The notes: generated from the letters alone by a model not told the origin. Positions 25,582 through 34,948 are shown, counted from the first letter of the stretch. The stretch: 64,000 nt of DNA from Halorussus rarus (GCF_003369835.1 NZ_QPMJ01000001.1:868001-932000), one strand, 5' to 3'. Numbers and translations are program-made.

Positions 25582-26823
25582 ATGTCCACCTCGGGTCGAA
25601 GCGGAACCGACGGGCCAGCCCCCTCTGCCGGCGACGTGGCCGCGGGCCTGCGCGAGGCCGACTTCGTTCGCGTCCTCGCGCGCGCCGACGGCGACTGCCT
25701 CGCGGCCGCGGGGCTGCTCGCGGGCGCCCTCGCCGAGCGCGGCGTCCCCTACCAGATCCGGGTCGGGCGCTTCGGCGAGACGCTCGCCCGCCCCGGCGAT
25801 GACGCCGGAGCCGACAGCGACGAGACCGACGGACGCGGACCGGCAGACCCCGACGACACCACAGTCGGCATCGGCCTCGACGACGCCGCGGACGTCAGCC
25901 TGCCGGGCGAGGCGGCGCCGGCGAGCGTGACCGCGTTCGACGCGGCCCGCGACCTCGGCGCGTCGCCCGACCCCGTGCTGGCGCTCGCCGGCGCGGTCGC
26001 CGCGGGCCACCCCGCGGGCGCGGGCGAGAGCGCCCACGTCCTCGAACAGGCCGGCGAGTCCGCGATCGAGCGCCGGCCCGGCGTCGGCGTGCCGACCGAC
26101 GACCTCGCCGACGGCCTGGCCCACTCGACGCTGGCCCACGCCGAGTACTCGGGCGACCGCGAGGCCGCCCAGGCGACGCTGGCCGAACTCGGCCTGCCCG
26201 CCGAACTCGACGAGTCGGCCCACCGCCGGGTCGCCTCCGAGTACGCGCTGGCGGTCGCCGGCGCCGAGGGCGCGACCGACCGCGCCGCGGAGTCGGTCGA
26301 GCGCGCGCTCCGACCCCACGCGATCACCGACGACGAGTCCGACGACCGGAGCTCGGCCGGCCCCTTCGCGACGGTCGAGGGCTACGCCGACGTGCTCGAC
26401 GCCGTCGCGCGCGAGCGCCCGGGCACCGGCGTCGCCCTGGCGCTCGGCCACGGCGCGCGGACCGACGCGCTCGACGCGTGGCGCGACCACGCCGCGCGAG
26501 CACACCGGGTCCTCCGCGAGGGGACGACCGGGCGGTACGACGGCCTGCTCGCGCTCCGGACGGAGGACGCGCCCGTGGAGACGGTCGCTCGGCTCCTCCG
26601 GGACTTCCGGTCGCCCGAACCCGTCGCGCTGGTCGTGAGCGAGTCCGAAGCCGCCGCGGCGGCGGTCGCGGACGCCGACGGGCGCGTCGGGCCGGCGATG
26701 ACCGACGCCGCGCGCGCGGTCGGCGGCACCGGCGGCGGCGCGGCCGACCGCGGCTACGCCCGCTTCGACCCCGAGACAGAGGCCACGGAGTTCCTCGCCG
26801 CGTTCCGGGAGGCCAGACCGTGA
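25582..26823 (+). CDS. RecJ-like protein without visible DHH catalytic motif
   Basis: 413 residues, starting directly after the S15 stop. In haloarchaea the gene between rps15 and pcc1 is commonly annotated as RecJ-like exonuclease, and the layout here agrees: an N-terminal alpha/beta part (residues ~15-110), a helical middle and a C-terminal part with G-H-G-A-R-T-D-A and G-G-T-G-G-G like the DHHA1 glycine loop. The Asp-His-His motif and its partner aspartates are not found, so nuclease activity is doubtful. A non-catalytic partner role, like archaeal GAN/Cdc45-type proteins, is possible but not shown by the sequence. Confidence 0.72.
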   Translation: MSTSGRSGTDGPAPSAGDVAAGLREADFVRVLARADGDCLAAAGLLAGALAERGVPYQIRVGRFGETLARPGDDAGADSDETDGRGPADPDDTTVGIGLDDAADVSLPGEAAPASVTAFDAARDLGASPDPVLALAGAVAAGHPAGAGESAHVLEQAGESAIERRPGVGVPTDDLADGLAHSTLAHAEYSGDREAAQATLAELGLPAELDESAHRRVASEYALAVAGAEGATDRAAESVERALRPHAITDDESDDRSSAGPFATVEGYADVLDAVARERPGTGVALALGHGARTDALDAWRDHAARAHRVLREGTTGRYDGLLALRTEDAPVETVARLLRDFRSPEPVALVVSESEAAAAAVADADGRVGPAMTDAARAVGGTGGGAADRGYARFDPETEATEFLAAFREARP

Positions 26824-27134
26824 CCGGTCGGCAACCCGATGCCGGGGAGGCTGCCGGCCGGCCCGGCGCGGACGAGCAGACCGGTCGCTCGGCGACCATC
26901 CGGACCGAGGTCGACGACGCCGCGGTGCTGGCGGCGTCGGTTCGCCCGGACAACACGCCCGAGATCGACACTCGCGCGAAGGGCGGCGTCGTCGAGACGT
27001 CGATCGAGCGCGGGACGACCGGCGGCCTCCGGACCACGGTCGACGACTACGTCGTGAACCTCGCGGTGGCGCAGGAAGTCGTACAGGCAGCGAAACGATT
27101 CGAAGCAGACCACACAGACGAAACCCAATCATGA
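26820..27134 (+). CDS. KEOPS complex subunit Pcc1
   Basis: 104 residues from a GTG that overlaps the previous stop (GTGA). Pcc1 is the dimerisation subunit of KEOPS, which makes the t6A modification of tRNAs. The signature S-V-R-P-D-N-T-P-E-I-x-T near residue 40 and T-T-V-D-D-Y-V-V-N-L-x-V-A are present. The first ~25 residues are a polar extension without counterpart in short Pcc1 proteins. ATG of the next gene overlaps its stop (ATGA). Confidence 0.92.
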   Translation: MTGRQPDAGEAAGRPGADEQTGRSATIRTEVDDAAVLAASVRPDNTPEIDTRAKGGVVETSIERGTTGGLRTTVDDYVVNLAVAQEVVQAAKRFEADHTDETQS

Positions 27135-27766
27135 GCGAACGATCCGTATCCAAGCAGAAGCAGGAGAAGCGGTGGTACACCATCCACGCTCCCGAGCAGT
27201 TCGACCGACAGGAGCTCGGTGGCACCCCCGCGGACGAACCGGACAAGGTGCTCGGCCGCAACGTCGAGACCACGCTGGGCGAGCTGAAGGGCGACGCCAG
27301 CGAGAACAACACCAAGCTCACGTTCAAGATCAACGACGTGGGCAGCGACTCGGCGTACACCGAGTTCATCAAGCACGAGCTCACCCGCGACTACCTGCGG
27401 AGCCTCGTGCGCCGCGGCGCCTCGAAGGTCGAGGCGTACGTCACGGTGCTGACGACCGACGACTACCGCGTCCAGGTCCAGCCGGTCGCGTTCACGACCA
27501 AGGACGCCGACGCGAGCCAGGAGAAGGCCATCCGCGAGACGATGGTCGACATCGTCGAGGACGCCGCCGAGGACCGGACCTTCGAGGCCCTCATCGACAG
27601 CGTGGTCGAGGGCCGGCTCTCGTCGGCCATCTACGGCGAGGCCAAGACCATCTACCCGCTCCGCCGCGTCGAGGTCCAGAAGGCGACGCTGGAGGCCCGC
27701 CCCGAGGAGGTCGCCGCCGAGGAGGAGACCTCCGTCGACGTCGACGAGGAAGAGGTCGAGGTCTGA
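27131..27766 (+). CDS. rps3ae: 30S ribosomal protein S3Ae (eS1)
   Basis: 211 residues. Archaeal/eukaryotic small-subunit protein at the platform near the mRNA exit. Family motifs: W-Y-T-I-H-A-P near residue 15, G-R-N-V-E-T-T-L-G-E-L, the D-Y-L-R-S-L-V-R-R-G core, and K-T-I-Y-P-L-R-R-V-E before an acidic tail typical of haloarchaea. ATG overlaps the pcc1 stop by 4 bp. Confidence 0.96.
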   Translation: MSERSVSKQKQEKRWYTIHAPEQFDRQELGGTPADEPDKVLGRNVETTLGELKGDASENNTKLTFKINDVGSDSAYTEFIKHELTRDYLRSLVRRGASKVEAYVTVLTTDDYRVQVQPVAFTTKDADASQEKAIRETMVDIVEDAAEDRTFEALIDSVVEGRLSSAIYGEAKTIYPLRRVEVQKATLEARPEEVAAEEETSVDVDEEEVEV

Positions 27767-27843
27767 GCGCGGACGTCGGAACTCGATTCAGAACCCGAAC
27801 GGTCGGGCCGATTCGATTCTCGTTTTATCCGAGCGCCGAGTCG

Positions 27844-28269
27844 CTACTCCGTCACGATTATCTTGCCGACCATCCCGCTCGGCTCGTGGGGGATGCAGAA
27901 GTAGTGGTACTCGCCGGGGATCTCGAAGGTCCGCTCGTACGTCTGGCCCGCGTTGATGCGCCCCTCGAAGCCGTCCATCCAGCCGTCGCGGGCGGCCTGC
28001 TCGGAGTCGAAGCCGCCCGATGCGAAGTAGGTCGCTTCGTCGGGGATCTGGTTCTCGTAGGCGGTGACGGTGTGGCGGCGGTTGCCTGTGTTGGCCCAGA
28101 CGACCGTCTCGCCCGCCCGGACTTCGAGCTCCGGGGGCCGGAAGAACGCCGCACCCATGCCGATGTCGTAGTCGCTCGGTGCGTCGCCCCCGCCCCCGAG
28201 CGCGGTGCAGCCGGCCAACCCAAGCGATCCGACGCCCGCGGCTCCGGCGAGGAACGTTCGGCGGTCCAT
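27844..28269 (-). CDS. Halocyanin-like blue copper lipoprotein
   Basis: 141 residues from the ATG at 28269 (an ATG at 28278 would add three). A twin-arginine signal (MDRRTFLAGAAG) ends in the lipobox L-A-G-C21, so the mature protein is folded before export and anchored by lipid. Cupredoxin copper ligands are H66, C125, H128 and M133 (R-H-T-V and C-I-P-H-E-P-S-G-M). Halocyanins carry electrons at the outer membrane face in place of cytochrome c. A minus-strand TATA-like CCTAAATCG at about 28289-28297 fits a near-leaderless transcript. Confidence 0.93.
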   Translation of the reverse strand: MDRRTFLAGAAGVGSLGLAGCTALGGGGDAPSDYDIGMGAAFFRPPELEVRAGETVVWANTGNRRHTVTAYENQIPDEATYFASGGFDSEQAARDGWMDGFEGRINAGQTYERTFEIPGEYHYFCIPHEPSGMVGKIIVTE

Positions 28270-28414
28270 GCCCGACACTCGGCACGCGAGCGATTTAGGT
28301 CATGCGGAACTGCACCGGCCGGCGGTCGGGACGGTCCGGTCGCCGGACCTGTCCGGCGGGCGAGAGTCGGCCGGATATAAAGACGTATGAACGGCCGTCG
28401 CACACGCGACACGT

Positions 28415-29155
28415 ATGGAACCCCGGTTCGTGGGTCGGCTCGGTCTGGCCGACGCGGTGACGGTCGCCAACGCCGCGGTCGGCTTCCTCGCGGCCGCGGT
28501 CGCGACCGTCGACCCGGGGCTGGCGGCTCAGCTCGTGCTGCTCGCGGCGGTCGCCGACGGCCTCGACGGCGTGGTCGCCCGCAAGGTGGGGTCGACCCCG
28601 GCGGGCGAGTACCTCGACTCATTGGCCGACGTCGCCTCGTTCGGGGTCGCGCCCGCCATGGTGGTGTTCGAGCTCGCCCGCCAGCGCTGGGGGCTGGCCG
28701 ACCCCTCGCCGATGGCGGTCGTCGCGTTCTGCGTGCCCGCCGTCTTCGTGGCGATGGCGGTGGTCCGGCTCGGACTCTACACCGCCTACGACGTCGGGAA
28801 CGGCCACACCGAGGGCGTCCCGAGCACGCTCGCGGCGACGGTGCTCTCGGCCGCGGTGCTCGCCGGCGTCGCGAACGCTCCGGTTCTGGTCGCGGCCACG
28901 GCCGTCTTCGCGTACCTGATGGTGACCCGCGTGACCTACCCCGACCTGTTCGCCCGCGACGCGGTGGCGATGGGCGGCGTCCAGGCGCTGGCCATCCTCG
29001 CCCCCGCGGCGTTCGACCGCGCGTTCCCCAGACTGCTGCTCGCGGCCGCGCTGGCGTACCTGCTGCTCGGACCGCGGTACTACTGGCGCGAGACCGACCG
29101 CGACTTCGAGGAGCGCGACGTGAGCCCGCGCGAGGTGGAAGGGAAACGCTCTTGA
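28415..29155 (+). CDS. pssA: CDP-archaeol L-serine transferase (archaetidylserine synthase)
   Basis: 246 residues, integral membrane enzyme of polar lipid synthesis: transfers serine to CDP-archaeol. The CDP-alcohol phosphotransferase motif D-x2-D-G-x2-A-R-x7-G-x3-D-x3-D is complete at residues 48-72. About six to eight hydrophobic helices follow, and the C-terminal tail is polar. A TATA-like GATATAAAG at about 28373-28381 would give a short leader. Serine as acceptor is inferred from the family; other alcohol acceptors cannot be excluded. Confidence 0.86.
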   Translation: MEPRFVGRLGLADAVTVANAAVGFLAAAVATVDPGLAAQLVLLAAVADGLDGVVARKVGSTPAGEYLDSLADVASFGVAPAMVVFELARQRWGLADPSPMAVVAFCVPAVFVAMAVVRLGLYTAYDVGNGHTEGVPSTLAATVLSAAVLAGVANAPVLVAATAVFAYLMVTRVTYPDLFARDAVAMGGVQALAILAPAAFDRAFPRLLLAAALAYLLLGPRYYWRETDRDFEERDVSPREVEGKRS

Positions 29156-29180
29156 GGTGTACGCACCGAGTTTTGCACAT

Positions 29181-29216
29181 ATGAGTCCGGTAAGCCTTGC
29201 GGGGTGGGTCGAATGA
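29181..29216 (+). other. 11-codon ORF coupled to the HEAT-repeat gene
   Basis: An ATG opens eleven codons (MSPVSLAGWVE) ending in ATGA with the ATG at 29213. It may help start translation of the next gene or be chance. Confidence 0.3.
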
Positions 29217-30523
29217 GCGACGAGGAAGCCGAGGAGAACGAGGCCGAGGAGCCGGAAGAGGAGGTCGAAGAGTCGGAGGCCGAGGAGACGGCCGTCGAAC
29301 CGGCGCTCACCGAGGAGGACATCGAGGCCGAACTGGACGCGGCCGAGGAGGACCTGGAGGCCGCCGAGACCGAGGCGGACCTCGACGAGGTGGAGGCCGA
29401 ACTCGACGACGTCGAGGCCGACATCGAGCGCGCCGACCTCCCGGAGCCCGACGAGGACGACGAGGAGGCCGAGGACCCCCGCGAGCGGTTCGAGGACCGG
29501 CTGGCCGACCTCCGGAGCGACCTCGAGGAGGCCCGGGGCCCCTACGCCGAGGACGTCGTCGAGGACGTCACCGCGGCGGGCACCACCATCGAGGACACCG
29601 AGTGGACCGACACCGGCCGCGAGGAGCTGGCCGACGTGGTCGACGCGTTCGTGGCCGACGTCGAGGAGATTCTCGACACGAGCGTCGGCGTGACCGTCTC
29701 GCCCGAGGTCGAGGACCTCGTAGATGCGCTCGAGGAGACCGCGGTCGTCGTCGGCGAGGCCGGACTCGACCCCGACGACGACGCCGAGACCATCGCGGAG
29801 TTGGAGGAGGCCACCGCCGACCTGGAGGCGGGCGTCGAGGACGCCGAGGAGTGGGACGACCTCGAGACGCGCGAGCAGCTCCAGGCCCAGGGGTTCTACG
29901 AGGCGCTCGAGCACCGCAAGGACTACCCGCCGGAGTGGCACGCGCTGAAGGTCTGGGAGAAGCGCGGCCGCGCCGACATGATCCTGCTCGGCCTCGACAA
30001 CTTCCAGTCGAACTTCATGGAGGAACACTGCCTCGAATCGCTCGAGCGGATGGGCCACCCAGACTCGCTCGACGCCATGGTCGAGCGCGCCGGCCGCCGC
30101 GACAAGCCCGCCATCCGCATCCTCGGCAAGATCGGCAGCGAGGAGGGCCTCGACGCGGTGCTCGACTACATCGACTCCGACCCCGGCCTCGCCAGGCCCG
30201 CGCTAAAGGCGGCAGGCGAGATCGGCAGCGAGGAGGCGACCCAGCCCGTCGCGGACCGGCTCGCGGCCGACGACGCCTCGGTCCGGAGTCAGGCCGCCCG
30301 CGCGCTCGGGCTCCTCGGCGACACCCGGGCCATCGATCCGCTGGCCGACGTGCTCGAAGACGACGACGCCGACGAGGTCCGGGCCAGCGCGGCCTGGGCG
30401 CTCAACCAGATCGGCACCGAGCGCGCGCTCGAGGCCGTCCGGCCCTACGCCGACGACCGGGCGTACCTCGTGCAGGTCGAGGCCGAGAAGGCGGCCGACG
30501 GTCGGTCCGAAACCCCGGCGTAA
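29213..30523 (+). CDS. HEAT-repeat protein with acidic N-terminal coil
   Basis: 436 residues from the ATG at 29213 (a GTG at 29204 is in frame). Residues 1-115 are extremely Glu/Asp-rich with heptad-like E-A-E-x-D-L-D spacing, probably a coiled coil. After a middle helical part, from about residue 245 come HEAT/PBS-lyase repeats (G-K-I-G-S-E-E-G-L-D, G-E-I-G-S-E-E-A-T-Q, A-L-G-L-L-G-D-T-R-A, A-L-N-Q-I-G-T-E-R-A), a superhelical scaffold for protein contacts. No enzymatic motif. Function unknown. Confidence 0.85.
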   Translation: MSDEEAEENEAEEPEEEVEESEAEETAVEPALTEEDIEAELDAAEEDLEAAETEADLDEVEAELDDVEADIERADLPEPDEDDEEAEDPRERFEDRLADLRSDLEEARGPYAEDVVEDVTAAGTTIEDTEWTDTGREELADVVDAFVADVEEILDTSVGVTVSPEVEDLVDALEETAVVVGEAGLDPDDDAETIAELEEATADLEAGVEDAEEWDDLETREQLQAQGFYEALEHRKDYPPEWHALKVWEKRGRADMILLGLDNFQSNFMEEHCLESLERMGHPDSLDAMVERAGRRDKPAIRILGKIGSEEGLDAVLDYIDSDPGLARPALKAAGEIGSEEATQPVADRLAADDASVRSQAARALGLLGDTRAIDPLADVLEDDDADEVRASAAWALNQIGTERALEAVRPYADDRAYLVQVEAEKAADGRSETPA

Positions 30524-30656
30524 TCGCTCCGTACCTCGCTTTCAGTACTACATTACTCGCTGCGCGCCCGTCGTAGTACGACGATACCGGCTTGCGCCGT
30601 CTCGTAGCCACACCATAACAAAGCCACCCCTTTTCGTCGTATTACGTAGGCGAACT

Positions 30657-30812
30657 ATGGTGTTCGATACGCAAACGCTCGGACTCTGCCCGAACTGCGG
30701 GGAAGCCATCACCAGCGACTACCTCCTCATCGAGTACGAGTCCGAGGGTCGCCCGGCCCGCTTCGCGGAGTGTCCCGACTGCCGGGACGTGGTCCACCCG
30801 TCAGCCGAGTAG
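30657..30812 (+). CDS. Small zinc-ribbon protein (51 aa)
   Basis: 51 residues with two CxxC knuckles (C-P-N-C and C-P-D-C) 28 residues apart, a zinc ribbon. The pattern fits a recurrent family of short haloarchaeal zinc-finger proteins. Its 3' end overlaps that of the next, convergent gene by 12 bp. Function unknown; nucleic-acid or protein binding is possible. Confidence 0.72.
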   Translation: MVFDTQTLGLCPNCGEAITSDYLLIEYESEGRPARFAECPDCRDVVHPSAE

Positions 30813-31043
30813 CGCGGCGACGAACTGCACCGCGAACGCGACGATGAGCAGGAACGCGCCGATGCGACCGATCCACGTGTGCTCGGTCACCTCCATCGGC
30901 GAGATGTCGACGCTGTAGTCGTTGTACTCCTCGCTGTACTCGACGTAGCTCGGTAACTGGAAGAACTCGAAGAACAGCAGCGCCGCGCCGAGCGCTCCCA
31001 GCGCGTAACCCGACAGTTCGAGTGCCGACACGAGGTCTACCAT
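30801..31043 (-). CDS. Two-helix membrane protein (80 aa)
   Basis: 80 residues from the ATG at 31043: helix at about residues 8-28, a polar acidic loop with several Tyr (Y-V-E-Y-S-E-E-Y-N-D-Y), then a helix at 60-78. The longer frame upstream reads as low-complexity and is not part of it. No family recognised. The start faces the phospholipase-like gene, 79 bp away. Confidence 0.7.
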   Translation of the reverse strand: MVDLVSALELSGYALGALGAALLFFEFFQLPSYVEYSEEYNDYSVDISPMEVTEHTWIGRIGAFLLIVAFAVQFVAALLG

Positions 31044-31122
31044 ACCCACACCGGCGAACCTGTCGAGCAAAAAGCCACCGGTCGCCGAGGGTTTAAGACC
31101 GAAGCCGGGACCAACTCCGCCC

Positions 31123-33006
31123 GTGCCCCGCTCCGCGCCAGATCTGCCGGTGCTCGCGGCGGTCCTGCTCGCAGTCGTCGCGCCGGCGACCGTTCCGGCG
31201 GCGGTCGACGCAGACGCGTCACCGATGCTGGCCGGAGACGGCGCAGGAACGACTTCTGGGACTCCGGAGACTTCGAGGGCCGCCCGCCTCGCGCCGACCA
31301 CCACTCCGTCACCCGGCTCTCGACCCGCCCAGAACACCACCACGACTCCGCCGAACGCCACGACGCCCGGCATCGTCGCCGTCTACCCGAACCCGGCGAC
31401 CGACGGCGACGCCGGGGAGTTCGTCGTCATCCGAGTCCCCGAGCGAACGAATCTCGCGAACTGGTCGCTCGCCGACGACGATTCCGCGGCCCGCCTGCCG
31501 AACGCGACCGTCTCCGGCCGCGTCGCGGCGTCGACCGACCCCGAAACCGCCCGAACCCTGACCGACGCGCCGGTCGTGAGACTGACGGGCGACCTCCCGC
31601 TCGCGAACGCCGGCGAGACCGTTCGGCTGGTCGAGCGGCAGACGGGTGCGAGCGGCGCTGAAACGAACGAAAACGCGACTATCGGCGAGACGGTGACCTA
31701 CGAAGACGCGCCAGAGGGCGAGCGCTGGCACCGCGTCGAGAACGGAGGGCGGAAGTCGGGAAGCCAGGCCACTCGTTCCGGATGCTCCCCGAACCAGACT
31801 GACCTCGACTCCTGCTGGCGGTGGACGCCGCTCGGTGCGACCGACTTCGACGTCCTCCGGACCGACCGAACGACGACTCGCGCGTTCGTGCTCCCCGACT
31901 CGCCGGACGTTCCCGTCGAGACACTTCGAGGGGCCGACCGGCGGGTCCTGCTGGCGGGATACTCCTTCACGTCCGGGCGGGTCGCAGACGCGCTTGCGGC
32001 GGCGAGTCGGCGGGGCGTCTCGGTCCGGGTGCTGGTCGACGCCGCGCCGGTCGGCGGGCTGCCCCGGCGCGAGGCCCGACTCCTCGACTCGCTGGTCGCC
32101 CGCGGCGTCGCGGTCCGGGTCCTCGGCGGGTCGCGGGCCCGCTACGACTTCCACCACCCGAAGTACGCCGTCGTCGACGACCGTGCGCTGGTGACGACCG
32201 AGAACTGGAAGCCAGCCGGCACCGGCGGCCGCTCGAGTCGTGGCTGGGGCGCGGTCGTCCGGAGCGAGTCGGTCGCCGGCCGCCTGGCCGCGGTGTTCGA
32301 TGCCGACGCCGGGTGGCGGGGCGCGACCACGTGGTCCGAGTTCCGCCGCGGGCGGGTCTTCGAGCCGGCGGACGCCGGACCCGCGGACGGCACGTACCCG
32401 TCCCGGATCGCGCCGACCGTCGTGAACGCGTCGTCGAGCAGCGTGCTCGTCGCCCCGGACAACGCGGAGAGCGCCCTCCTCGACCTGCTCGGCGGCGCGG
32501 ACGAGTCGATCCGGGTCCAGCAGGTCTCGGTCGGCGGCCGTCGTCACTCGCTGCTTCGGGCGACGCTCCGGGCCGCCCGTCGGGGCGTCGAGGTTCGAAT
32601 CCTCCTGAGCAGCGCGTGGTACGTCGAGGAGGACAACCGGGCGCTGGTCGAGTGGCTGAACCGTCGCGCCGAAACCGAGGACCTCCCGCTGGAGGCCCGG
32701 CTGGCGGACCCCCGCGGACGTTACGAGAAGATCCACGCCAAGGGCGTCGTCGTGGACGGCGACGCAGCCGTCGTCGGCAGCTTGAACTGGAACAACCACT
32801 CCGCGCGGGCGAACCGGGAGGTCGCGGTCGTGTTACGCGGCCGGGAGGCCGGCGGCTTCTACGCCGGCGCGTTCGACGCCGACTGGCGGGCGAGTGCGGA
32901 GGGTCGCGGGAGCGGTCGGGTGCCGGTCGGTCTGCTCGCGGCCGTGGCGGTGGGCGCGCTCGCGGCGATACTGTACTCGCGGCGGGAGGTGGCGTTCGAG
33001 AAGTAG
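31123..33006 (+). CDS. Secreted phospholipase D-like protein with lamin-tail-like domain
   Basis: 627 residues. An N-terminal signal peptide (helix about 8-27), a Thr/Pro-rich linker, a lamin-tail-like beta domain (about 80-185: I-V-A-V-Y-P-N-P, E-F-V-V-I, N-L-A-N-W-S-L), then two HKD half-sites: H345 in HPKYAVVDD and H538 in HAKGVVVDG, both H-x-K-x4-D. A C-terminal helix (about 600-620) followed by basic R-R-E anchors it. So the two-HKD catalytic domain lies outside the cell. Members of the superfamily cut phosphodiesters of lipids or DNA; the substrate is not evident. GTG start. Confidence 0.87.
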   Translation: MPRSAPDLPVLAAVLLAVVAPATVPAAVDADASPMLAGDGAGTTSGTPETSRAARLAPTTTPSPGSRPAQNTTTTPPNATTPGIVAVYPNPATDGDAGEFVVIRVPERTNLANWSLADDDSAARLPNATVSGRVAASTDPETARTLTDAPVVRLTGDLPLANAGETVRLVERQTGASGAETNENATIGETVTYEDAPEGERWHRVENGGRKSGSQATRSGCSPNQTDLDSCWRWTPLGATDFDVLRTDRTTTRAFVLPDSPDVPVETLRGADRRVLLAGYSFTSGRVADALAAASRRGVSVRVLVDAAPVGGLPRREARLLDSLVARGVAVRVLGGSRARYDFHHPKYAVVDDRALVTTENWKPAGTGGRSSRGWGAVVRSESVAGRLAAVFDADAGWRGATTWSEFRRGRVFEPADAGPADGTYPSRIAPTVVNASSSSVLVAPDNAESALLDLLGGADESIRVQQVSVGGRRHSLLRATLRAARRGVEVRILLSSAWYVEEDNRALVEWLNRRAETEDLPLEARLADPRGRYEKIHAKGVVVDGDAAVVGSLNWNNHSARANREVAVVLRGREAGGFYAGAFDADWRASAEGRGSGRVPVGLLAAVAVGALAAILYSRREVAFEK

Positions 33007-33043
33007 GTGGGATTGCGGGTCGCTCCGGAACGCACTCGGTCGC

Positions 33044-34948
33044 TCAGTCGTCCTGTTCGTGGCCGACGGTCGTGCTCTGGAGCTCCTCGTCTATCTCGGC
33101 GTCGGCCATCTTCTCGACCAGGGCGTCGAGCACCTCCTCGCGCATCCCCGGCACGAACTTGATGGAGCCGACGACGAGGTGGCCGCCGCCCGAGACGCCG
33201 CCGCCCACGACCTCCTCGTTGAGCTCCGAGACCATCTCGGGGATGTCGAGGCGCACGCCGTCGCTCCGGAGGACCGCGAAGTCCGGCCCGTAGCCGATGG
33301 TGATGACCGGTTCGCCGGTCTCCTCGACCTTCCGGTCGTGGATCTCGCCGGTGGTCTTGCCCGGCGCGGGGTAGGTGAACCGGTGGGCGTGGTTCTCGAC
33401 GTCGATGCGGTAGAGGTGGGCGTCGCTGTCGAGGCGCTCGTGCTCGACGTGGGGCATGGCGGCCTCGAGCTGGTCGTCGACCTCGGACTCGGCGGTCTCC
33501 GAGAGGAACGAGACCAGCTCGCGGTGGCGCTCGTCGCCGTCGCCGTTGCCCACGTTCAGCACGTCGTTGATGAGGTTGCGGCCGGCGTCGTACTTGAGCC
33601 AGTGGGCCTCGTAGTCGAGCGCCTCGCCGATCTCCCGGATGAACGACTCCTCGTACCCCTCCGACTCGGCGAGCTCGACGTAGTCGGTCATCGCGTCGGC
33701 CTTCGACCGGTCGCAGACGCCCGCGACCGCGGGGACGTGGCGGAGCTCCTCGGTGATCGGCGGCCAGATCATCCGGGCGAGCTCGACGCACATCATCCCG
33801 GTCGTGATGCGGTAGTCCTCGTCGTAGAGGTACGGATTGACGTGGTTGTCGACGTAGGGCTCGACCGCCTCGGGGTCGGGGTGGTGGTGGTCGACGACCA
33901 CGATGGGGATGTCGTAGTGCGCGAGGTTCTTGTACGCCGGGACGTCCTCGGCGGTGCTGCCGTTGTCGAGCATCAGCAGGAGCGGGAGCTTCTGGCCGTG
34001 GCGGGCCTGATCCTCCAGCGCGAAGTTGAGGTCCCGCGTGACGTCCTCCATCTCGTAGAACGGCGCCTTGCTCGGCAGGCGCTTGAACAGGTGGCGCTTG
34101 GCCTCGGGGTTCTGGTGGGTGTCCTCGATGAACCGCTCGAGGGCGTACTGGACCGGAATCGAGGCGCACATCCCGTCGCCATCGGCGTGGTGGCGCACCC
34201 GGATCGGACGGCTCTCGAGCACGGTCCGGCGGAGCTGCTTGGCGACCTTCTCGAGGTCGGGGAACATCTGGGTCAGCGCGGGCCACTCGACGAGGGGCTC
34301 GGTCTCGTGGGGCTCGGCCCGCTCCTCGAGAGCGGCCTCGAGGCGTTCGCGGACGTCCGCGGCGTCGTCCTCGGTCAGCACGTCGAGGTTGTCGACCTCG
34401 ACCTGGAGGGAGTTGTCCCGCTCCTCGACGAGGCCGGTGATGCGGACCACGTCGTCGATCTCGACGTCGGGGTAGGCCCGGACGCCGGCCTCCTCGAACG
34501 CCGCGCAGGGGACGACGCCGGTCTCGTCGCTGACGTGGAAGATGGTCGGGCCGCCGGTCTGCTTGATCTGGACGACCTCGCCCTCGAGGTGGACGGTGTC
34601 GCCGACGGCGTCGCCGAGTTCGCCCGCGTCCGAGACGTCGTAGTCGTGGTCGACCGCGACGGTCTCGTACTCGTCGAGTTCGACCGGGTCGAAGCTCAGG
34701 TCGCCGTTCTCCAGTATCTCGGTCAGTTCGACCACGAGGTCGTCGCCGACCTCGTAGCTGCCCTCGTAGTTCGACTCGTGGGCGAGTCCGGAGACCGATT
34801 GGGAGAGGTCGACGAACACGCCGTAGTCGACCACGCCGTTGACGGTGGCGTGGTAGTAGTTACCCTCTTCGACGTCCTCGAGGGTGCAGTCCGGGTCGAG
34901 GTCGTAGACGACGGTGTCGGCCTCGCCGGAGGTGTCGGTAGATGCCAT
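33044..34948 (-). CDS. DHH-family phosphoesterase with S1 and OB domains (RecJ-like)
   Basis: 634 residues. S1-like RNA-binding domain at about 28-85, an OB-fold nucleic-acid domain at about 110-190, then the DHH nuclease: H-H-A-D-G-D-G at 253-259, a metal Asp in L-M-L-D-N-G at 325-330, and D353-H354-H355, and a DHHA1 domain with G-G-G-V-S-G-G-G-H near residue 580. Order and motifs match the archaeal RecJ-like proteins that degrade single-stranded DNA or RNA. A TATA-like CTTAAAAT on the minus strand at about 34974-34983 fits a leaderless start. Confidence 0.92.
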   Translation of the reverse strand: MASTDTSGEADTVVYDLDPDCTLEDVEEGNYYHATVNGVVDYGVFVDLSQSVSGLAHESNYEGSYEVGDDLVVELTEILENGDLSFDPVELDEYETVAVDHDYDVSDAGELGDAVGDTVHLEGEVVQIKQTGGPTIFHVSDETGVVPCAAFEEAGVRAYPDVEIDDVVRITGLVEERDNSLQVEVDNLDVLTEDDAADVRERLEAALEERAEPHETEPLVEWPALTQMFPDLEKVAKQLRRTVLESRPIRVRHHADGDGMCASIPVQYALERFIEDTHQNPEAKRHLFKRLPSKAPFYEMEDVTRDLNFALEDQARHGQKLPLLLMLDNGSTAEDVPAYKNLAHYDIPIVVVDHHHPDPEAVEPYVDNHVNPYLYDEDYRITTGMMCVELARMIWPPITEELRHVPAVAGVCDRSKADAMTDYVELAESEGYEESFIREIGEALDYEAHWLKYDAGRNLINDVLNVGNGDGDERHRELVSFLSETAESEVDDQLEAAMPHVEHERLDSDAHLYRIDVENHAHRFTYPAPGKTTGEIHDRKVEETGEPVITIGYGPDFAVLRSDGVRLDIPEMVSELNEEVVGGGVSGGGHLVVGSIKFVPGMREEVLDALVEKMADAEIDEELQSTTVGHEQDD

